Of a DNA stretch of 64,000 nucleotides, positions 53,253-62,849 are shown one piece after another; position 1 is the first letter of the stretch, and every line of letters begins with the position of its first letter. The position numbers were made by a program, and so were the translations under genes. The notes under the pieces are model-generated. The model was not told the DNA's origin. It ran no database searches and was given only the letters and a program-made list of their open reading frames with translations. Source of the DNA: DATGKG01 sp963851325 (GTDB lineage: Bacteria; Desulfobacterota; Binatia; Binatales; Binataceae); assembly GCA_963851325.1 (NCBI GenBank), contig CAWKOR010000002.1, forward strand, positions 310,001 through 374,000. The letters are read 5' to 3'.

Positions 53253-55295
53253 GTGGCAGAACAGAGAAAGGCACTAAGTCTGTGGGACAAAGACATCGTC
53301 AGCCGCGCGCTGGTCGATTCGATAAGGAAATTCGATCCGCGGGTGCAAGTCAAAAACCCGGTAATGTTCGTGGTCGAAGTCACCGCGCTGGCGGTGACGA
53401 TTATCATCATCCAGAACCTTCTGGGCGGGAACACCAAGTTCCTCGGCTTCGAATTCCAGATCGCCATCTGGCTATGGTTCACGGTGGGCTTCGCGAACTT
53501 TGCCGAGGCGATGGCGGAAGGACGCGGCAAAGCGCAGGCGGACAATCTTCGTAAAACGCGCACGGAAACCCATGCGCGCATCCTCAAGGACGGCAAGGAG
53601 CGGATGATTTCCGCGACCGAGTTGCGCCGCGGCGATGTGGTCCTGGTGCGCGCGGGCGAAGTGATCGCGGGCGACGGCGAGGTTATCGAAGGCGTCGCCG
53701 CGGTCAACGAGGCCGCCATCACCGGAGAATCGGCGCCGGTCATTCGCGAGAGCGGCGGCGACCGTAGTGCCGTCACCGGCGGCACCACCGTCATCTCGGA
53801 CTGGATCAAGGTGAGGATCACCGCCAACCCGGGCGAGACCTTCCTCGATCGCATGATTTCGCTGGTGGAAGGGGCGCAGCGGCAAAAGACCCCGAATGAG
53901 ATAGCGCTAAGCATCCTGCTCGCCGGCCTCACCATCATCTTTATGCTGGTGTGTGTGAGCCTGTATCCGTTTGCTCAGTACGGCGGCACTGCGCTCTCGC
54001 TGCCGGTGCTGGTCGCGCTGCTGGTCTGCCTCATTCCCACCACTATCGGTGGATTGCTCTCCGCGATCGGAATCGCGGGGATGGATCGGCTGGTGCAGCA
54101 TAACGTGCTGGCCATGTCGGGGCGCGCGGTCGAAGCCGCCGGAGACGTCGACACGCTGCTGCTCGACAAAACCGGCACTATCACTTTGGGCGACAGAATG
54201 GCGACCGAGTTCATCCCGGTGGCCGGCGTCGAAGTTGAGGATCTGGCCGATGCGGCGCAGCTCGCGTCGTTGGCGGATGAAACTCCCGAGGGCCGGTCGA
54301 TCGTGGTCCTTGCCAAGCGCGACTTCAACCTGCGCGGCCGCGAGCTGGTCGAGACGCATGCGCAGTTCATCCCATTCTCCGCGACCACCCGAATGAGCGG
54401 GGTCGATCTGGACGGGCGCAAGGTACGCAAGGGCGCAGGCGAAGCGATCATGAAGTTCGTGCGCGAGAACGGCGGCCAGATTCCACCCGACCTCGAGGGC
54501 ATCGTGCAGAATATCTCGCGTGCGGGCGGCACGCCGCTGGTGGTGGCCGATAGCGGCACTGTGCTGGGTGTCATCTATCTCAAGGACATCATCAAGCAGG
54601 GCATTCGCGAGCGCTTCGCGCGCTTGCATGCGATGGGGCTGCGCACGGTGATGATCACCGGCGACAATCCGCTGACCGCCGCCGCCATCGCGCAGGAATC
54701 CGGCGTCGGTGACTTCGTGGCTGAGGCGACCCCCGAAAGCAAACTGGGCATCATTCGTTCGGAGCAGGCGCAGGGCAAGCTGGTCGCGATGATCGGTGAC
54801 GGCACCAACGATGCTCCAGCGCTCGCGCAAGCGGATGTCGGTATCGCGATGAACGCCGGCACCCAGGCCGCGCGCGAGGCCGGCAACATGGTCGACCTGG
54901 ATTCCAACCCGACCAAGATCATGGAGGTGGTAGAGATCGGCAAGCAGTTGCTGATCACGCGCGGGGCGCTGACCACGTTTTCGATCGCCAATGACGTCGC
55001 AAAGTACTTCGCGATTATTCCGGCGATGTTCGTACTCGGCTATCCGCAGTTGCAGGCGCTCAACATCATGCATCTGGCGACGCCGCAAAGCGCGATCCTC
55101 TCGGCGGTCATCTTCAACGCACTGATCATCATCGCGCTGATTCCGCTGGCGCTGCGTGGAGTGGCGTATCGTCCCCTGGGAGCCGCGGCGATATTGACCC
55201 GTAACCTCCTTATCTACGGCGTCGGCGGCGTCATCATTCCGTTTATCGGCATCAAGGCTATCGACATTGTGGTCGAAGCGCTTCGTCTCGCGTAG
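53253..55295 (+). CDS. kdpB: KdpB, P-type ATPase subunit of the Kdp pump
   Basis: 680 residues. TGES at 157-160, phosphorylated Asp305 in DKTGTI, GDGTNDAPALAQADVG in the P domain, and seven membrane helices. It couples ATP hydrolysis to K+ import with KdpA. GTG start at 53253 with CGAGGGA upstream; the 104 bp before it contain a GC-rich imperfect repeat but no gene. Domain order and length match E. coli KdpB. Confidence 0.97.
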   Translation: MAEQRKALSLWDKDIVSRALVDSIRKFDPRVQVKNPVMFVVEVTALAVTIIIIQNLLGGNTKFLGFEFQIAIWLWFTVGFANFAEAMAEGRGKAQADNLRKTRTETHARILKDGKERMISATELRRGDVVLVRAGEVIAGDGEVIEGVAAVNEAAITGESAPVIRESGGDRSAVTGGTTVISDWIKVRITANPGETFLDRMISLVEGAQRQKTPNEIALSILLAGLTIIFMLVCVSLYPFAQYGGTALSLPVLVALLVCLIPTTIGGLLSAIGIAGMDRLVQHNVLAMSGRAVEAAGDVDTLLLDKTGTITLGDRMATEFIPVAGVEVEDLADAAQLASLADETPEGRSIVVLAKRDFNLRGRELVETHAQFIPFSATTRMSGVDLDGRKVRKGAGEAIMKFVRENGGQIPPDLEGIVQNISRAGGTPLVVADSGTVLGVIYLKDIIKQGIRERFARLHAMGLRTVMITGDNPLTAAAIAQESGVGDFVAEATPESKLGIIRSEQAQGKLVAMIGDGTNDAPALAQADVGIAMNAGTQAAREAGNMVDLDSNPTKIMEVVEIGKQLLITRGALTTFSIANDVAKYFAIIPAMFVLGYPQLQALNIMHLATPQSAILSAVIFNALIIIALIPLALRGVAYRPLGAAAILTRNLLIYGVGGVIIPFIGIKAIDIVVEALRLA

Positions 55296-55304
55296 GAGCA
55301 ACAA

Positions 55305-55907
55305 ATGCGCGCGCTACTCATATCGATCAAAATGACCATCGTATTGACGATCCTGTTGGGCATAGTCTATCCGCTGGCCATGACCGGACTCGCTAACCTT
55401 TTCTTTCCCCACCAGGCGCAAGGAAGTCTCATCGTGCGCGACGGCAAGGTGGTCGGCTCCGAGCTCATCGGCCAAGCTTTCACCGCGCCCGGATACTTTC
55501 ACGGACGCCCTTCGGCCGCGGGCGAGAAGGGTTACGATGCCTCGAGCTCGAGCGGGTCGAACCTCGGGCCGACCAATAGGACCCTGATCTCGACCGTGCA
55601 GCAGCGCGTAAAGGATGTGATGGAGGCCAATCCCGGAATCGATGCGCATCAGGTGCCGATCGATCTGGTGACTGCTTCCGGCAGCGGGCTCGATCCCGAG
55701 ATCAGTCCCGCCTCGGCTGACATTCAGGTGGCGCGTGTGGCCAAGGTTCGCGGCATCGGTGAGGACTACGTGCGCCTGTTGGTTCGGCAGAACACTCGCG
55801 CGCGCTACCTCGGCGTGCTCGGCGAAGCGGGGGTCAACGTGCTGGCGCTCAACCTGGCGCTGGACAAACTGTCGCCGCCGAAAGCTCAAGCGCGCGCCGG
55901 AAAGTAG
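55305..55907 (+). CDS. kdpC: KdpC, assembly/affinity subunit of the Kdp pump
   Basis: 200 residues: one N-terminal helix (about 9-32, MTIVLTILLGIVYPLAMTG), then a soluble domain with SSSGSNLGPTNRTLI, VPIDLVTASGSGLDPEISP, and a C-terminal GEAGVNVLALNLALD. KdpC helps ATP binding by KdpB. It follows kdpB after 9 bp. Confidence 0.96.
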   Translation: MRALLISIKMTIVLTILLGIVYPLAMTGLANLFFPHQAQGSLIVRDGKVVGSELIGQAFTAPGYFHGRPSAAGEKGYDASSSSGSNLGPTNRTLISTVQQRVKDVMEANPGIDAHQVPIDLVTASGSGLDPEISPASADIQVARVAKVRGIGEDYVRLLVRQNTRARYLGVLGEAGVNVLALNLALDKLSPPKAQARAGK

Positions 55908-55919
55908 TATCATCGGGCC

Positions 55920-57098
55920 GTGGCAACCCATCCTACAAAGGATGATCATCGGCCCGATCCGGAGTCGTTTCTGGACCTGGTCGAGCGGCCGCTGAAAGGA
56001 CGGCTGAAGATTTATATCGGCGCCGCCGCGGGCGTAGGAAAAACCTACAAAATGCTCGAAGAGGCGCATCAATTGCGCGCCAAGGGGGTCGACGTGGTGG
56101 TCGGGCTGGTCGAAACCCACAATCGCGCCGAAACCACGGAAAAGATCGGCGACCTAGAAGTGATCCCGCGGCGTACTATCGAATATCGCGGCACCACCCT
56201 GAGCGAGATGGACCTCGATGCGATCATCGCGCGCAAGCCGGAGGTGGCGATCGTCGATGAGCTCGCGCATACCAACGCACCCGGCTCCAGCCATGACAAG
56301 CGCTACCAGGACCTCGAGGAGCTGATCGCGCACGGCATCAGCGTGATCACCGCGATCAACATTCAGCATATCGAGACCCTCAACCCGCTGATGCGGCGCA
56401 TCACCGGCATCGAGGTGCGCGAGGTGGTGCCCGACTCCTTCATCGCGAAGGCCGACCAGATCGTCAACATCGACGTGACGGTCGAGCAGCTTCGCGAGCG
56501 TCTGCGCGAAGGAAAAATCTATCCGGCGGCGCAGGTCGAGCAGGCGCTCAAGAACTTCTTCAAACCGAGCAACCTGACCTCGCTGCGCGAACTCACGCTG
56601 CGCGAAGTGGCGCGCGGAATCAATCGCCAGCGCCAGGAACAGGAGGCCTTGCGCCGGGAAGGGGGCCGCCGCCCGCAAGTCTTCGAGCGCGTCATGGTCG
56701 GGTTGTCGTCCAACCCGGAAGATGGCAATCGGCTGCTGCACAAGGCCGCCCGCATTGCAGGACAGCTCAACGCGGACTGGTTCGCGGTGCACGTCGAGAC
56801 GCCGGCGGAATCGGTGCGCAAGATCGATACCGCCAACTTCGTGGCGCTGCTCGACAACATCAACCTGGCGGGCGAACTCGGCGCGGAGACCGTGTGGCTC
56901 AAGGCGCCGGATCCGGTCAAGGCGATGCTGGATTTTGCGCGCGAGAACGGGGTGGAAAAAATCATCATCGGGCGCACCCACGAGCCATTCTGGCGACGCT
57001 GGTTGCGCAAGGCGGTAACCGAACGCCTGCTGGCCGAAGCCAAAGACCTCGACATCGAAATCGTCGGTGACGAAGCCCTCGAGGAGTCCAAGTCGTGA
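55920..57098 (+). CDS. kdpD: Stand-alone KdpD N-terminal module (KdpD sensor ATPase plus Usp domain)
   Basis: 392 residues instead of about 890. It contains the KdpD domain (about 25-235) with Walker A-like GAAAGVGKT (34-42), VDELAHTNAPGSSHDKRYQD and ITAINIQHIETLN, then a universal-stress-protein-like domain (about 250-375, FERVMVGLSSNPEDGNRLLH, KIIIGRTHEPFWRRW). The four transmembrane helices, GAF and kinase domains of ordinary KdpD are absent. It ends with GTGA, overlapping a separate histidine kinase gene. In KdpD the N-terminal region senses c-di-AMP, ATP or ionic conditions, so this is probably the intracellular sensor of a split system. Confidence 0.92.
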   Translation: MATHPTKDDHRPDPESFLDLVERPLKGRLKIYIGAAAGVGKTYKMLEEAHQLRAKGVDVVVGLVETHNRAETTEKIGDLEVIPRRTIEYRGTTLSEMDLDAIIARKPEVAIVDELAHTNAPGSSHDKRYQDLEELIAHGISVITAINIQHIETLNPLMRRITGIEVREVVPDSFIAKADQIVNIDVTVEQLRERLREGKIYPAAQVEQALKNFFKPSNLTSLRELTLREVARGINRQRQEQEALRREGGRRPQVFERVMVGLSSNPEDGNRLLHKAARIAGQLNADWFAVHVETPAESVRKIDTANFVALLDNINLAGELGAETVWLKAPDPVKAMLDFARENGVEKIIIGRTHEPFWRRWLRKAVTERLLAEAKDLDIEIVGDEALEESKS

Positions 57099-58879
57099 CT
57101 TCCTCGCTGCGCAGTCGGATCCGCAATGGCATTCTGCTCCTGCTCGCGTTGGTGATCGCCCTCGGCATCTATGCGCTGCCACGGCTGAGCAGTCTCGGCG
57201 GCGCGATTCGCGAAACCTTGTATCGCAACTACATCAGCATCGAGGTCGGCCAGCACCTGCATGAGACGCTGCGAACTCTGGAGTTGGCGGAGCGTGAGGG
57301 GAGAGGCCGCGATGCGCTGCCGGCGGCGCGCGAAACTTTCATACACTGGATGGACATCGAGCAGCACGACATTACCGAAGCCGGTGAGCCCGTTCTGGTC
57401 AACGACATCGACGCGCGCGCACGCAAGCTTTTCAGTGACATCGCCAACGCGCGGCCCGATGAACGGCACGATCAGGAATTTGAGCAGCTTCACGCACGCA
57501 TCGATGATCTGGTCGCGCTCAACAAGGCCGCGATGTTCCGCGCCGACAGCCGCGCCACCCAGCTGGGTACGCATCTCACCTACGAGATCGCAGCGGGATT
57601 CGCGATCCTGCTGCTGGTCGGCGCCGCGCTGTCAACCTGGATGGGATGGGCGTTGTCGCGGCCGCTGACCGAGTTAGCGGAACGCCTGCGCGGCATCAGT
57701 CAGCGCAAGACTCACGTGCGCCTTGGACCCCAGACGCTGGCGGAGCTCGATGAAGTCGCGCGCGAGTTCAACCAGATGGCCGAGCGCCTCGAACATTACG
57801 ATCGGATGAACGTCGAGCGCATCGTCTACGAAAAGAGCAAGACCGAAGCGATCATCGAAAGCCTCGAAGACGGGGTGGTGCTGATTGATTCCGAGGGCAT
57901 CGTCGCCCACATCAACGAAGTCGCGGCACTGATCATGGGCATCGAACCGGCCGACGCCCTGGGCAGCCGTTTCGACGACTTGAGCAGCAACCATCCACAC
58001 TACATTCGGGTCCGCGATTCGATCCGCAGTTTGAGCAAGGCGGATGCGGTGTTGCAGCGCGTCGAGGTGCAACTCCATATTCGCGGACGCGATCATTCAT
58101 ATGTTCTCAAGCCGGTGCCACTGAGGCAGGAAGGCCGCGCGCTCGGTACGCTCCTCATCCTGCAGGATGTTACGTATTTGCGCGATCAGGATCGTGCACG
58201 CACCAACCTGGTAGCGACGCTCTCGCACGAGCTGCGCACGCCGCTGACCTCGCTGGCGCTGCTGGCGGAACTGCTGCGCCGCGAGGAAGATTCCCTCACA
58301 CCCAAACAGCGTGACATCCTCCGCGCGATTCTGGAGGAGGCGTCGCGGATGAAACATCTCGCGGACAATCTTCTCAACCTCGCGCGGGGACAGATTCCCC
58401 TCATCGCAGTGCAACGGGTCGGGCTCGATCTTGCTAAGATCGTGGAAGACGTGACGGGACGCTTCAGCATCCAGGCGCAGGAAAAGAACATTCGCATCGA
58501 AACTCACATCGACAAGCTGCCCGAGATGGAAGGCGATCCGGTAAAACTCTCGTGGGTGGTTTCCAACCTGATCGGCAACGCGCTGCGCTATACGCCGGAG
58601 GGTGGGACCATCCAAGTCGCCGCCGGACCATCCGGAAATGACCTGGCGCAGCTTGAAGTCGCCGATAGCGGTCCGGGGATCGCGCCGGAAATTCGCGACC
58701 ACGTTTTTGAACGCTTCGCCCAGTACGGCGCCAATGGCTACGCGCCCGGCTCGGCCGGGCTGGGGCTCGCGATTGTCAAGGACATCGTGGAGGCGCATGG
58801 CGGTCGCATCTTCGTGGAAAGCAACAACGGGCACGGCAGCCGCTTCATTGTACAACTTCCCGCGAGCGCACCATCCTGA
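57095..58879 (+). CDS. Membrane sensor histidine kinase (HAMP-PAS-HisKA-HATPase)
   Basis: 594 residues. Transmembrane helices at about 12-30 and 166-186 enclose a 135-residue periplasmic helical sensor; HAMP (about 187-240), PAS (about 248-365), HisKA with His378 (SHELRTPL), and HATPase with DSGPGIAPEIRDHVFERF and AGLGLAIVKDIVEAHGG. It is not the KdpD kinase; the layout is of the NtrB/NtrY-like or PhoR-like kind. The GTG start overlaps the KdpD-module gene by 4 bases and the stop overlaps the regulator gene by 1, so the three are translationally coupled. Confidence 0.93.
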   Translation: MTSSLRSRIRNGILLLLALVIALGIYALPRLSSLGGAIRETLYRNYISIEVGQHLHETLRTLELAEREGRGRDALPAARETFIHWMDIEQHDITEAGEPVLVNDIDARARKLFSDIANARPDERHDQEFEQLHARIDDLVALNKAAMFRADSRATQLGTHLTYEIAAGFAILLLVGAALSTWMGWALSRPLTELAERLRGISQRKTHVRLGPQTLAELDEVAREFNQMAERLEHYDRMNVERIVYEKSKTEAIIESLEDGVVLIDSEGIVAHINEVAALIMGIEPADALGSRFDDLSSNHPHYIRVRDSIRSLSKADAVLQRVEVQLHIRGRDHSYVLKPVPLRQEGRALGTLLILQDVTYLRDQDRARTNLVATLSHELRTPLTSLALLAELLRREEDSLTPKQRDILRAILEEASRMKHLADNLLNLARGQIPLIAVQRVGLDLAKIVEDVTGRFSIQAQEKNIRIETHIDKLPEMEGDPVKLSWVVSNLIGNALRYTPEGGTIQVAAGPSGNDLAQLEVADSGPGIAPEIRDHVFERFAQYGANGYAPGSAGLGLAIVKDIVEAHGGRIFVESNNGHGSRFIVQLPASAPS

Positions 58880-60210
58880 TGGCCCGACTGCTCATCGTCG
58901 ACGACGAGAAGAACATTCGTCTGAGCCTGGTGCGATTTTTCGAATCGCTCGGGCATCACGTCAGCGAGGCGGAAAATGGCGCGCGCGCCAGCGCGATGCT
59001 GGCGGAGTCGCGCTTTGACCTGGTGCTGACGGATTTCCGGATGGCCGAGATGAACGGGCTCGAACTGCTCAAGGAGGCGCGGCGGATTCATCCGGACAGC
59101 CTCGTCATCCTGATGACGGCCTACGCAACGGTTGAGAACGCGGTCGCGGCGATGAAGGCCGGGGCGTACGACTACCTGACCAAACCGTTCTCGCTGGCGG
59201 AGATCCAGGTGATCGTCGAGCGCGCACTTCAGTTGCAGGGCCTGCAGGCCGAGAATCGCGAACTGCGCGAGGCGATTGACGAGCTGCCGCTGCTCGATTC
59301 GCACAGCGCCGCGATGACGCGGCTGCTGGAGACCGCGAAGCAGGCGGCCGCCAGCGACGCCACCATGCTGCTGACCGGCGAAAGCGGCACCGGCAAGAAC
59401 GTCATCGCGCGCCAGATCCATCGCTGGAGCTTGCGCCATGATCGGATGTTCGTGGTGGTGAACTGCACCACGCTCTCCGAGGAGCTGCTCGAAAGCGAAT
59501 TGTTCGGCCACGTACGCGGCGCCTTCACCGGCGCGGTCAAAGATAAACCGGGGAGAGTCGAGGCCGCCGACGGCGGCACCGTGTTCCTGGATGAGATCGC
59601 GGACCTGTCAGGTCAACTGCAAACCAAGTTTTTGCGCTTCGTGCAGGAACAAAGCTTCGAGCGCGTCGGTGGCGATCGCACCATTCGAGTCGACACCAGG
59701 ATCGTAGCGGCGACCAATCGCGACCTCGAGGCCGAAGTCGCGGCACATCATTTCCGCGACGATCTGTTCTATCGCCTCAACGTGATTACCCTGCGAGTGC
59801 CGGCGCTGCGTGAGCGGCGCGAAGATATCCTGCCGCTGGCAGAGTGGATGCTGAAGGCGGCGAGCCTGCGCAATCGGCGCTCACGCATGTCGCTCTCGCC
59901 GGGCGCGGCGGCCGCGATCAGCAAATATCGATGGCCCGGTAACGTCCGCGAGTTGCGCAATTCGCTGGAACGCGCCGCGGTGCTTACTCGCGGCGATGTG
60001 ATTCAGCCCGACGATCTTCCGGACTCACTGTTTCGCGAGACCACCGAGGTACTTGCCGGGATTTCCCATTCCGCGAGTCTCGAAGAAGTCGAGCGCGAGC
60101 ACATCTCACGCGTGCTGAGCGAAAGCGCCACCCTGGACGAAGCCGCCGCGACACTCGGGATTAACGCCACCACGCTATGGCGCAAGCGCAAGCGCTACCG
60201 CATCGAATAA
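58879..60210 (+). CDS. NtrC-class sigma-54 response regulator
   Basis: 443 residues. Receiver with Asp52 (DLVLTDFRM), Thr80 and Lys102; AAA+ domain with Walker A GESGTGKN (167-174), GAFTGA (214-219) and VFLDEIADL; Fis-like helix-turn-helix at the end (LDEAAATLGINATTLWRKR). It activates only sigma-54 promoters. In ordinary bacteria the Kdp regulator KdpE is an OmpR-type protein working on sigma-70 promoters, so this is a replacement of regulator class. The likely target is the promoter at 50807. Confidence 0.95.
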   Translation: MARLLIVDDEKNIRLSLVRFFESLGHHVSEAENGARASAMLAESRFDLVLTDFRMAEMNGLELLKEARRIHPDSLVILMTAYATVENAVAAMKAGAYDYLTKPFSLAEIQVIVERALQLQGLQAENRELREAIDELPLLDSHSAAMTRLLETAKQAAASDATMLLTGESGTGKNVIARQIHRWSLRHDRMFVVVNCTTLSEELLESELFGHVRGAFTGAVKDKPGRVEAADGGTVFLDEIADLSGQLQTKFLRFVQEQSFERVGGDRTIRVDTRIVAATNRDLEAEVAAHHFRDDLFYRLNVITLRVPALRERREDILPLAEWMLKAASLRNRRSRMSLSPGAAAAISKYRWPGNVRELRNSLERAAVLTRGDVIQPDDLPDSLFRETTEVLAGISHSASLEEVEREHISRVLSESATLDEAAATLGINATTLWRKRKRYRIE

Positions 60211-60307
60211 GCAATCGATCGCCGCATCAGCCGCCTCACCTTCGATGTCGCGGTAGTAGACATTGCGGATTAGATTCCGCCTGCTCGATTGACAGCACCG
60301 GAAAGCT

Positions 60308-61078
60308 TCAGTTCGCGCGCAGTCGGACCGCTTGAGGCCGAATCGGTAACCATCCTCTTCGATACTGATTGTTGTAGTAGCCGTCGATGTAACCCTGGTT
60401 AAATTGCACATAGTACCCCGATCCATCTGACATCAGGGGACCGCGAAATTGCTTCCAACTGCCCACGCCAGTTTGATTGCTCGCGGTGATGATTGTTCCG
60501 GGAGATGCATCGGCCGGGACCGGGATCGTATTCGGGCCTCCGCCGATTTCGACGGGGATGTCGTTTACAAATCCGCTGCCGGTAAGATTCCCCACCATTT
60601 TGGGAGCGGGATACGATGGCACTTCCCCATTGTTGGTGGCGCCGCCCTGATAGGGAGAGAAGCCGCCAGGTTCTCCGATCGCGGGCGGCGGGCTCGAGCC
60701 GACGCCACTTTCCTGAGTCTGTCCCGGGACCCGTTGCCCGGGTTTTACCAGAATCGTGGGTGCGAGCAAATTCTCGCCGGTGTCAGGGTCCTTGTATTGC
60801 GTGACTCGCTGGCCGGGTTTCAGACCAGAGATCACATCAGCCTCGACGGTCACGCTGCGGATGTAGTGGGTAACCGGGTCCTGCAGTTTCACATCATAGG
60901 TATTGATGCCATTCGGCGTGATCGAAATGATGATGCCCCGAGATTCGGTATTGGTGCCGGAACTGAATACGTCGCCGGGCGGAGCGGTCTGAGCGGCAGC
61001 GGACACTGCGATCGCGCAGCCCAGCAGGCATGCTGGAAGAAGCGTTAGCCATCGCAAACCAGGCGATAAGATTCCCAT
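60308..61078 (-). CDS. Hypothetical secreted protein
   Basis: 256 residues from ATG 61078 (AAGGGAAG 8 bases upstream). Signal peptide GLRWLTLLPACLLGCAIAVSAAAQ, with LLGC a possible lipobox. The mature part is Gly/Pro/Ser-rich: GIIISITPNGINTYDVKLQD, GLKPGQRVTQYKDP, and a C-terminal QFNQGYIDGYYNNQYRRGW. No family recognised. Probably periplasmic or surface. Confidence 0.65.
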   Translation of the reverse strand: MGILSPGLRWLTLLPACLLGCAIAVSAAAQTAPPGDVFSSGTNTESRGIIISITPNGINTYDVKLQDPVTHYIRSVTVEADVISGLKPGQRVTQYKDPDTGENLLAPTILVKPGQRVPGQTQESGVGSSPPPAIGEPGGFSPYQGGATNNGEVPSYPAPKMVGNLTGSGFVNDIPVEIGGGPNTIPVPADASPGTIITASNQTGVGSWKQFRGPLMSDGSGYYVQFNQGYIDGYYNNQYRRGWLPIRPQAVRLRAN

Positions 61079-61163
61079 CGGCATTCTTCCCTTGAGCGCT
61101 GCATGCAGCGCCAGCTTTCATCGCCCGGAATTATCGCGCGCTTGCAGATAGCGTCAAGTTCAG

Positions 61164-62147
61164 TCACCGACCCGCGGCAGCGGTGGCGTGATGCTCCTGT
61201 GACGCAGCCGCAAGCATGGCGCGTTTGCGCATGCCGAAAAACAGCGCGATGCCGTGATCTGCTTCGTACAAGTGAAAGCGCGAAAAGTCACCGGGCGGAT
61301 CGGATTGCGAGTTGAGCACCGGAGCATCCTGATACAAGAAGACCGCGCGATCCAAACGCGCGGAGAAGGCCGCAAGCAGTCCGGCGCCAAGGTATCGCGG
61401 AATCCGATCCTGAGCATAGCGCGCCCAGATCCAGGTATGCGCGTCATCTATCGGCGTCATCGCATAGTTGATGCTCGCGCCGAACAGTTCGATGTGCGCA
61501 AGTGCGGGCAGTTTGCACAACGCTCTGAAAGGAAGCGACGGACGCAACCATCCTGTGCGTTCGTGACGCAAGGTCCCCGACATCACCACCATCTCACCGT
61601 CCAGATGAGCATCGTAATTGTCGATGCGCGGACCAACCCCCGGAAACGACCAGCGATGAACGAAATTGAAATGATGAAAGTCGAGCAGATTTTCGGTGAC
61701 TCGAAGATGGGGAATCGCGAACTCCCATGAATATGATCTGACCGTGCCGCTCTCCTCTGCGATTTCGTCGATCCATCCAACTTCGGACGACGGCGCTTCC
61801 TCGCCGTGCCACTGCCAGACGAGGCCGTGCTCCTCGCGTACCGCGACGGGGGAAATATCGAAGCCCCTGGGCACCGGAGCGCCGGACCCGTTGGCTGGAA
61901 TCAGCACGCATTTTCCACCGTGATCGAATCGAAGGCCGTGGTAGGGGCATTCGAGGCATCCGTCGCGGATTTTTCCGGTGCTGAGCGCGGCCGCGCGATG
62001 AGAACAGCGATCGGGCATCGCGATGACCTCGCCGCTAACTGCACGCCATAAGACCAGCCGCCGTCCCAGTCGCATCACGCCTACCGGCTTGTTGGTTTTG
62101 AGTCGCGAACTTTGGAGAATCGGATACCATCGGTTGGGAATCATCAT
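61164..62147 (-). CDS. Rieske non-haem iron oxygenase
   Basis: 327 residues. Rieske cluster ligands Cys48 and His50 (CSHR), Cys67 and His70 (CPYHG); mononuclear iron site in ENLLDFHHFNFVH (Asp156, His159, His164). A single-component-size alpha subunit of the phenoxybenzoate/vanillate-demethylase-like group; it will need a reductase encoded elsewhere. GGAGAA before ATG 62147, which overlaps the stop of the TetR gene by 4 bases, so the TetR gene is first in the operon. Likely a demethylase or hydroxylase of aromatic or steroid-like compounds. Confidence 0.92.
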   Translation of the reverse strand: MMIPNRWYPILQSSRLKTNKPVGVMRLGRRLVLWRAVSGEVIAMPDRCSHRAAALSTGKIRDGCLECPYHGLRFDHGGKCVLIPANGSGAPVPRGFDISPVAVREEHGLVWQWHGEEAPSSEVGWIDEIAEESGTVRSYSWEFAIPHLRVTENLLDFHHFNFVHRWSFPGVGPRIDNYDAHLDGEMVVMSGTLRHERTGWLRPSLPFRALCKLPALAHIELFGASINYAMTPIDDAHTWIWARYAQDRIPRYLGAGLLAAFSARLDRAVFLYQDAPVLNSQSDPPGDFSRFHLYEADHGIALFFGMRKRAMLAAASQEHHATAAAGR

Positions 62148-62803
62148 CGGATGTTCTCCTTTCCGGCAGAACGCGGAAGTAATCCGCGAACCATCAGGCG
62201 AATTGCTTCGTTAATCTCGGTCCGCATTGCCTCGACTGTAATATCTTCACTCATCACGAACGCGAGGCACCACGACATGCACACGCCGTAAACCGTCATT
62301 GCGGTACGTGCGGTATCGATATCCGCTGCCACGGTGCCCCGTTCCTTGAGCTTCTCGATCAGCGCCGCAAGTTGGGCCACCAGACGCATGTCCACTTCCA
62401 GCAAGCGTGCGCCGAGGTCGCGCGGCGAGCCGATCGCGGCGGCGAACAATTCGCGCCACAGCATCCGCTCGTCGGCGGTGATGCTCTCGACGAACAGATC
62501 GGCGAGGGCGGCAATCGCTTCGGCAGGTTTTTTCGGTGGGTTGAGGAGAATCCGATCGCCGACACGTATCAGACGATCGGCCTCGCGCTGCATGATGGCG
62601 AGGAGCAGGTCCTCCTTGGAGGGAAAGTAATTATAGAGTGTGCCGACCGCGAGACCGGCCCGTTCAGCAATTTCTTCCATCGCGGTTTTCGCATAACCCT
62701 TGCGATCGAACAGATTGCGCGCGGCAGTGAGGATCCTGCGTTCGCGCTCCTGCTTTTGCAGCTCACGGCGGCCGAGGCCGCCGGGAGGCAAAGATGAATC
62801 CAT
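62144..62803 (-). CDS. TetR family transcriptional regulator
   Basis: 219 residues. N-terminal helix-turn-helix (about 18-65: RRILTAARNLFDRKGYAKTA, GLAVGTLYNYFPSKEDLL), then an all-helical ligand domain. It probably represses its own operon with the Rieske gene and perhaps the divergent TauD gene. A perfect 10-bp inverted repeat overlaps its start codon (62802-62849). Confidence 0.92.
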   Translation of the reverse strand: MDSSLPPGGLGRRELQKQERERRILTAARNLFDRKGYAKTAMEEIAERAGLAVGTLYNYFPSKEDLLLAIMQREADRLIRVGDRILLNPPKKPAEAIAALADLFVESITADERMLWRELFAAAIGSPRDLGARLLEVDMRLVAQLAALIEKLKERGTVAADIDTARTAMTVYGVCMSWCLAFVMSEDITVEAMRTEINEAIRLMVRGLLPRSAGKENIR

Positions 62804-62849
62804 TCAGGTTTTATATCAAATCGGCTATGCGTCGGCAAGAAACCTGAAT
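62802..62849. promoter_or_regulatory. Inverted repeat in the TetR/TauD divergent region
   Basis: ATTCAGGTTT (62802-62811) and AAACCTGAAT (62840-62849) are perfect inverted repeats with a 28-base spacer. The first overlaps the tetR start codon. The spacing suits two operator half-sites or an mRNA hairpin over the tetR start. Confidence 0.5.
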
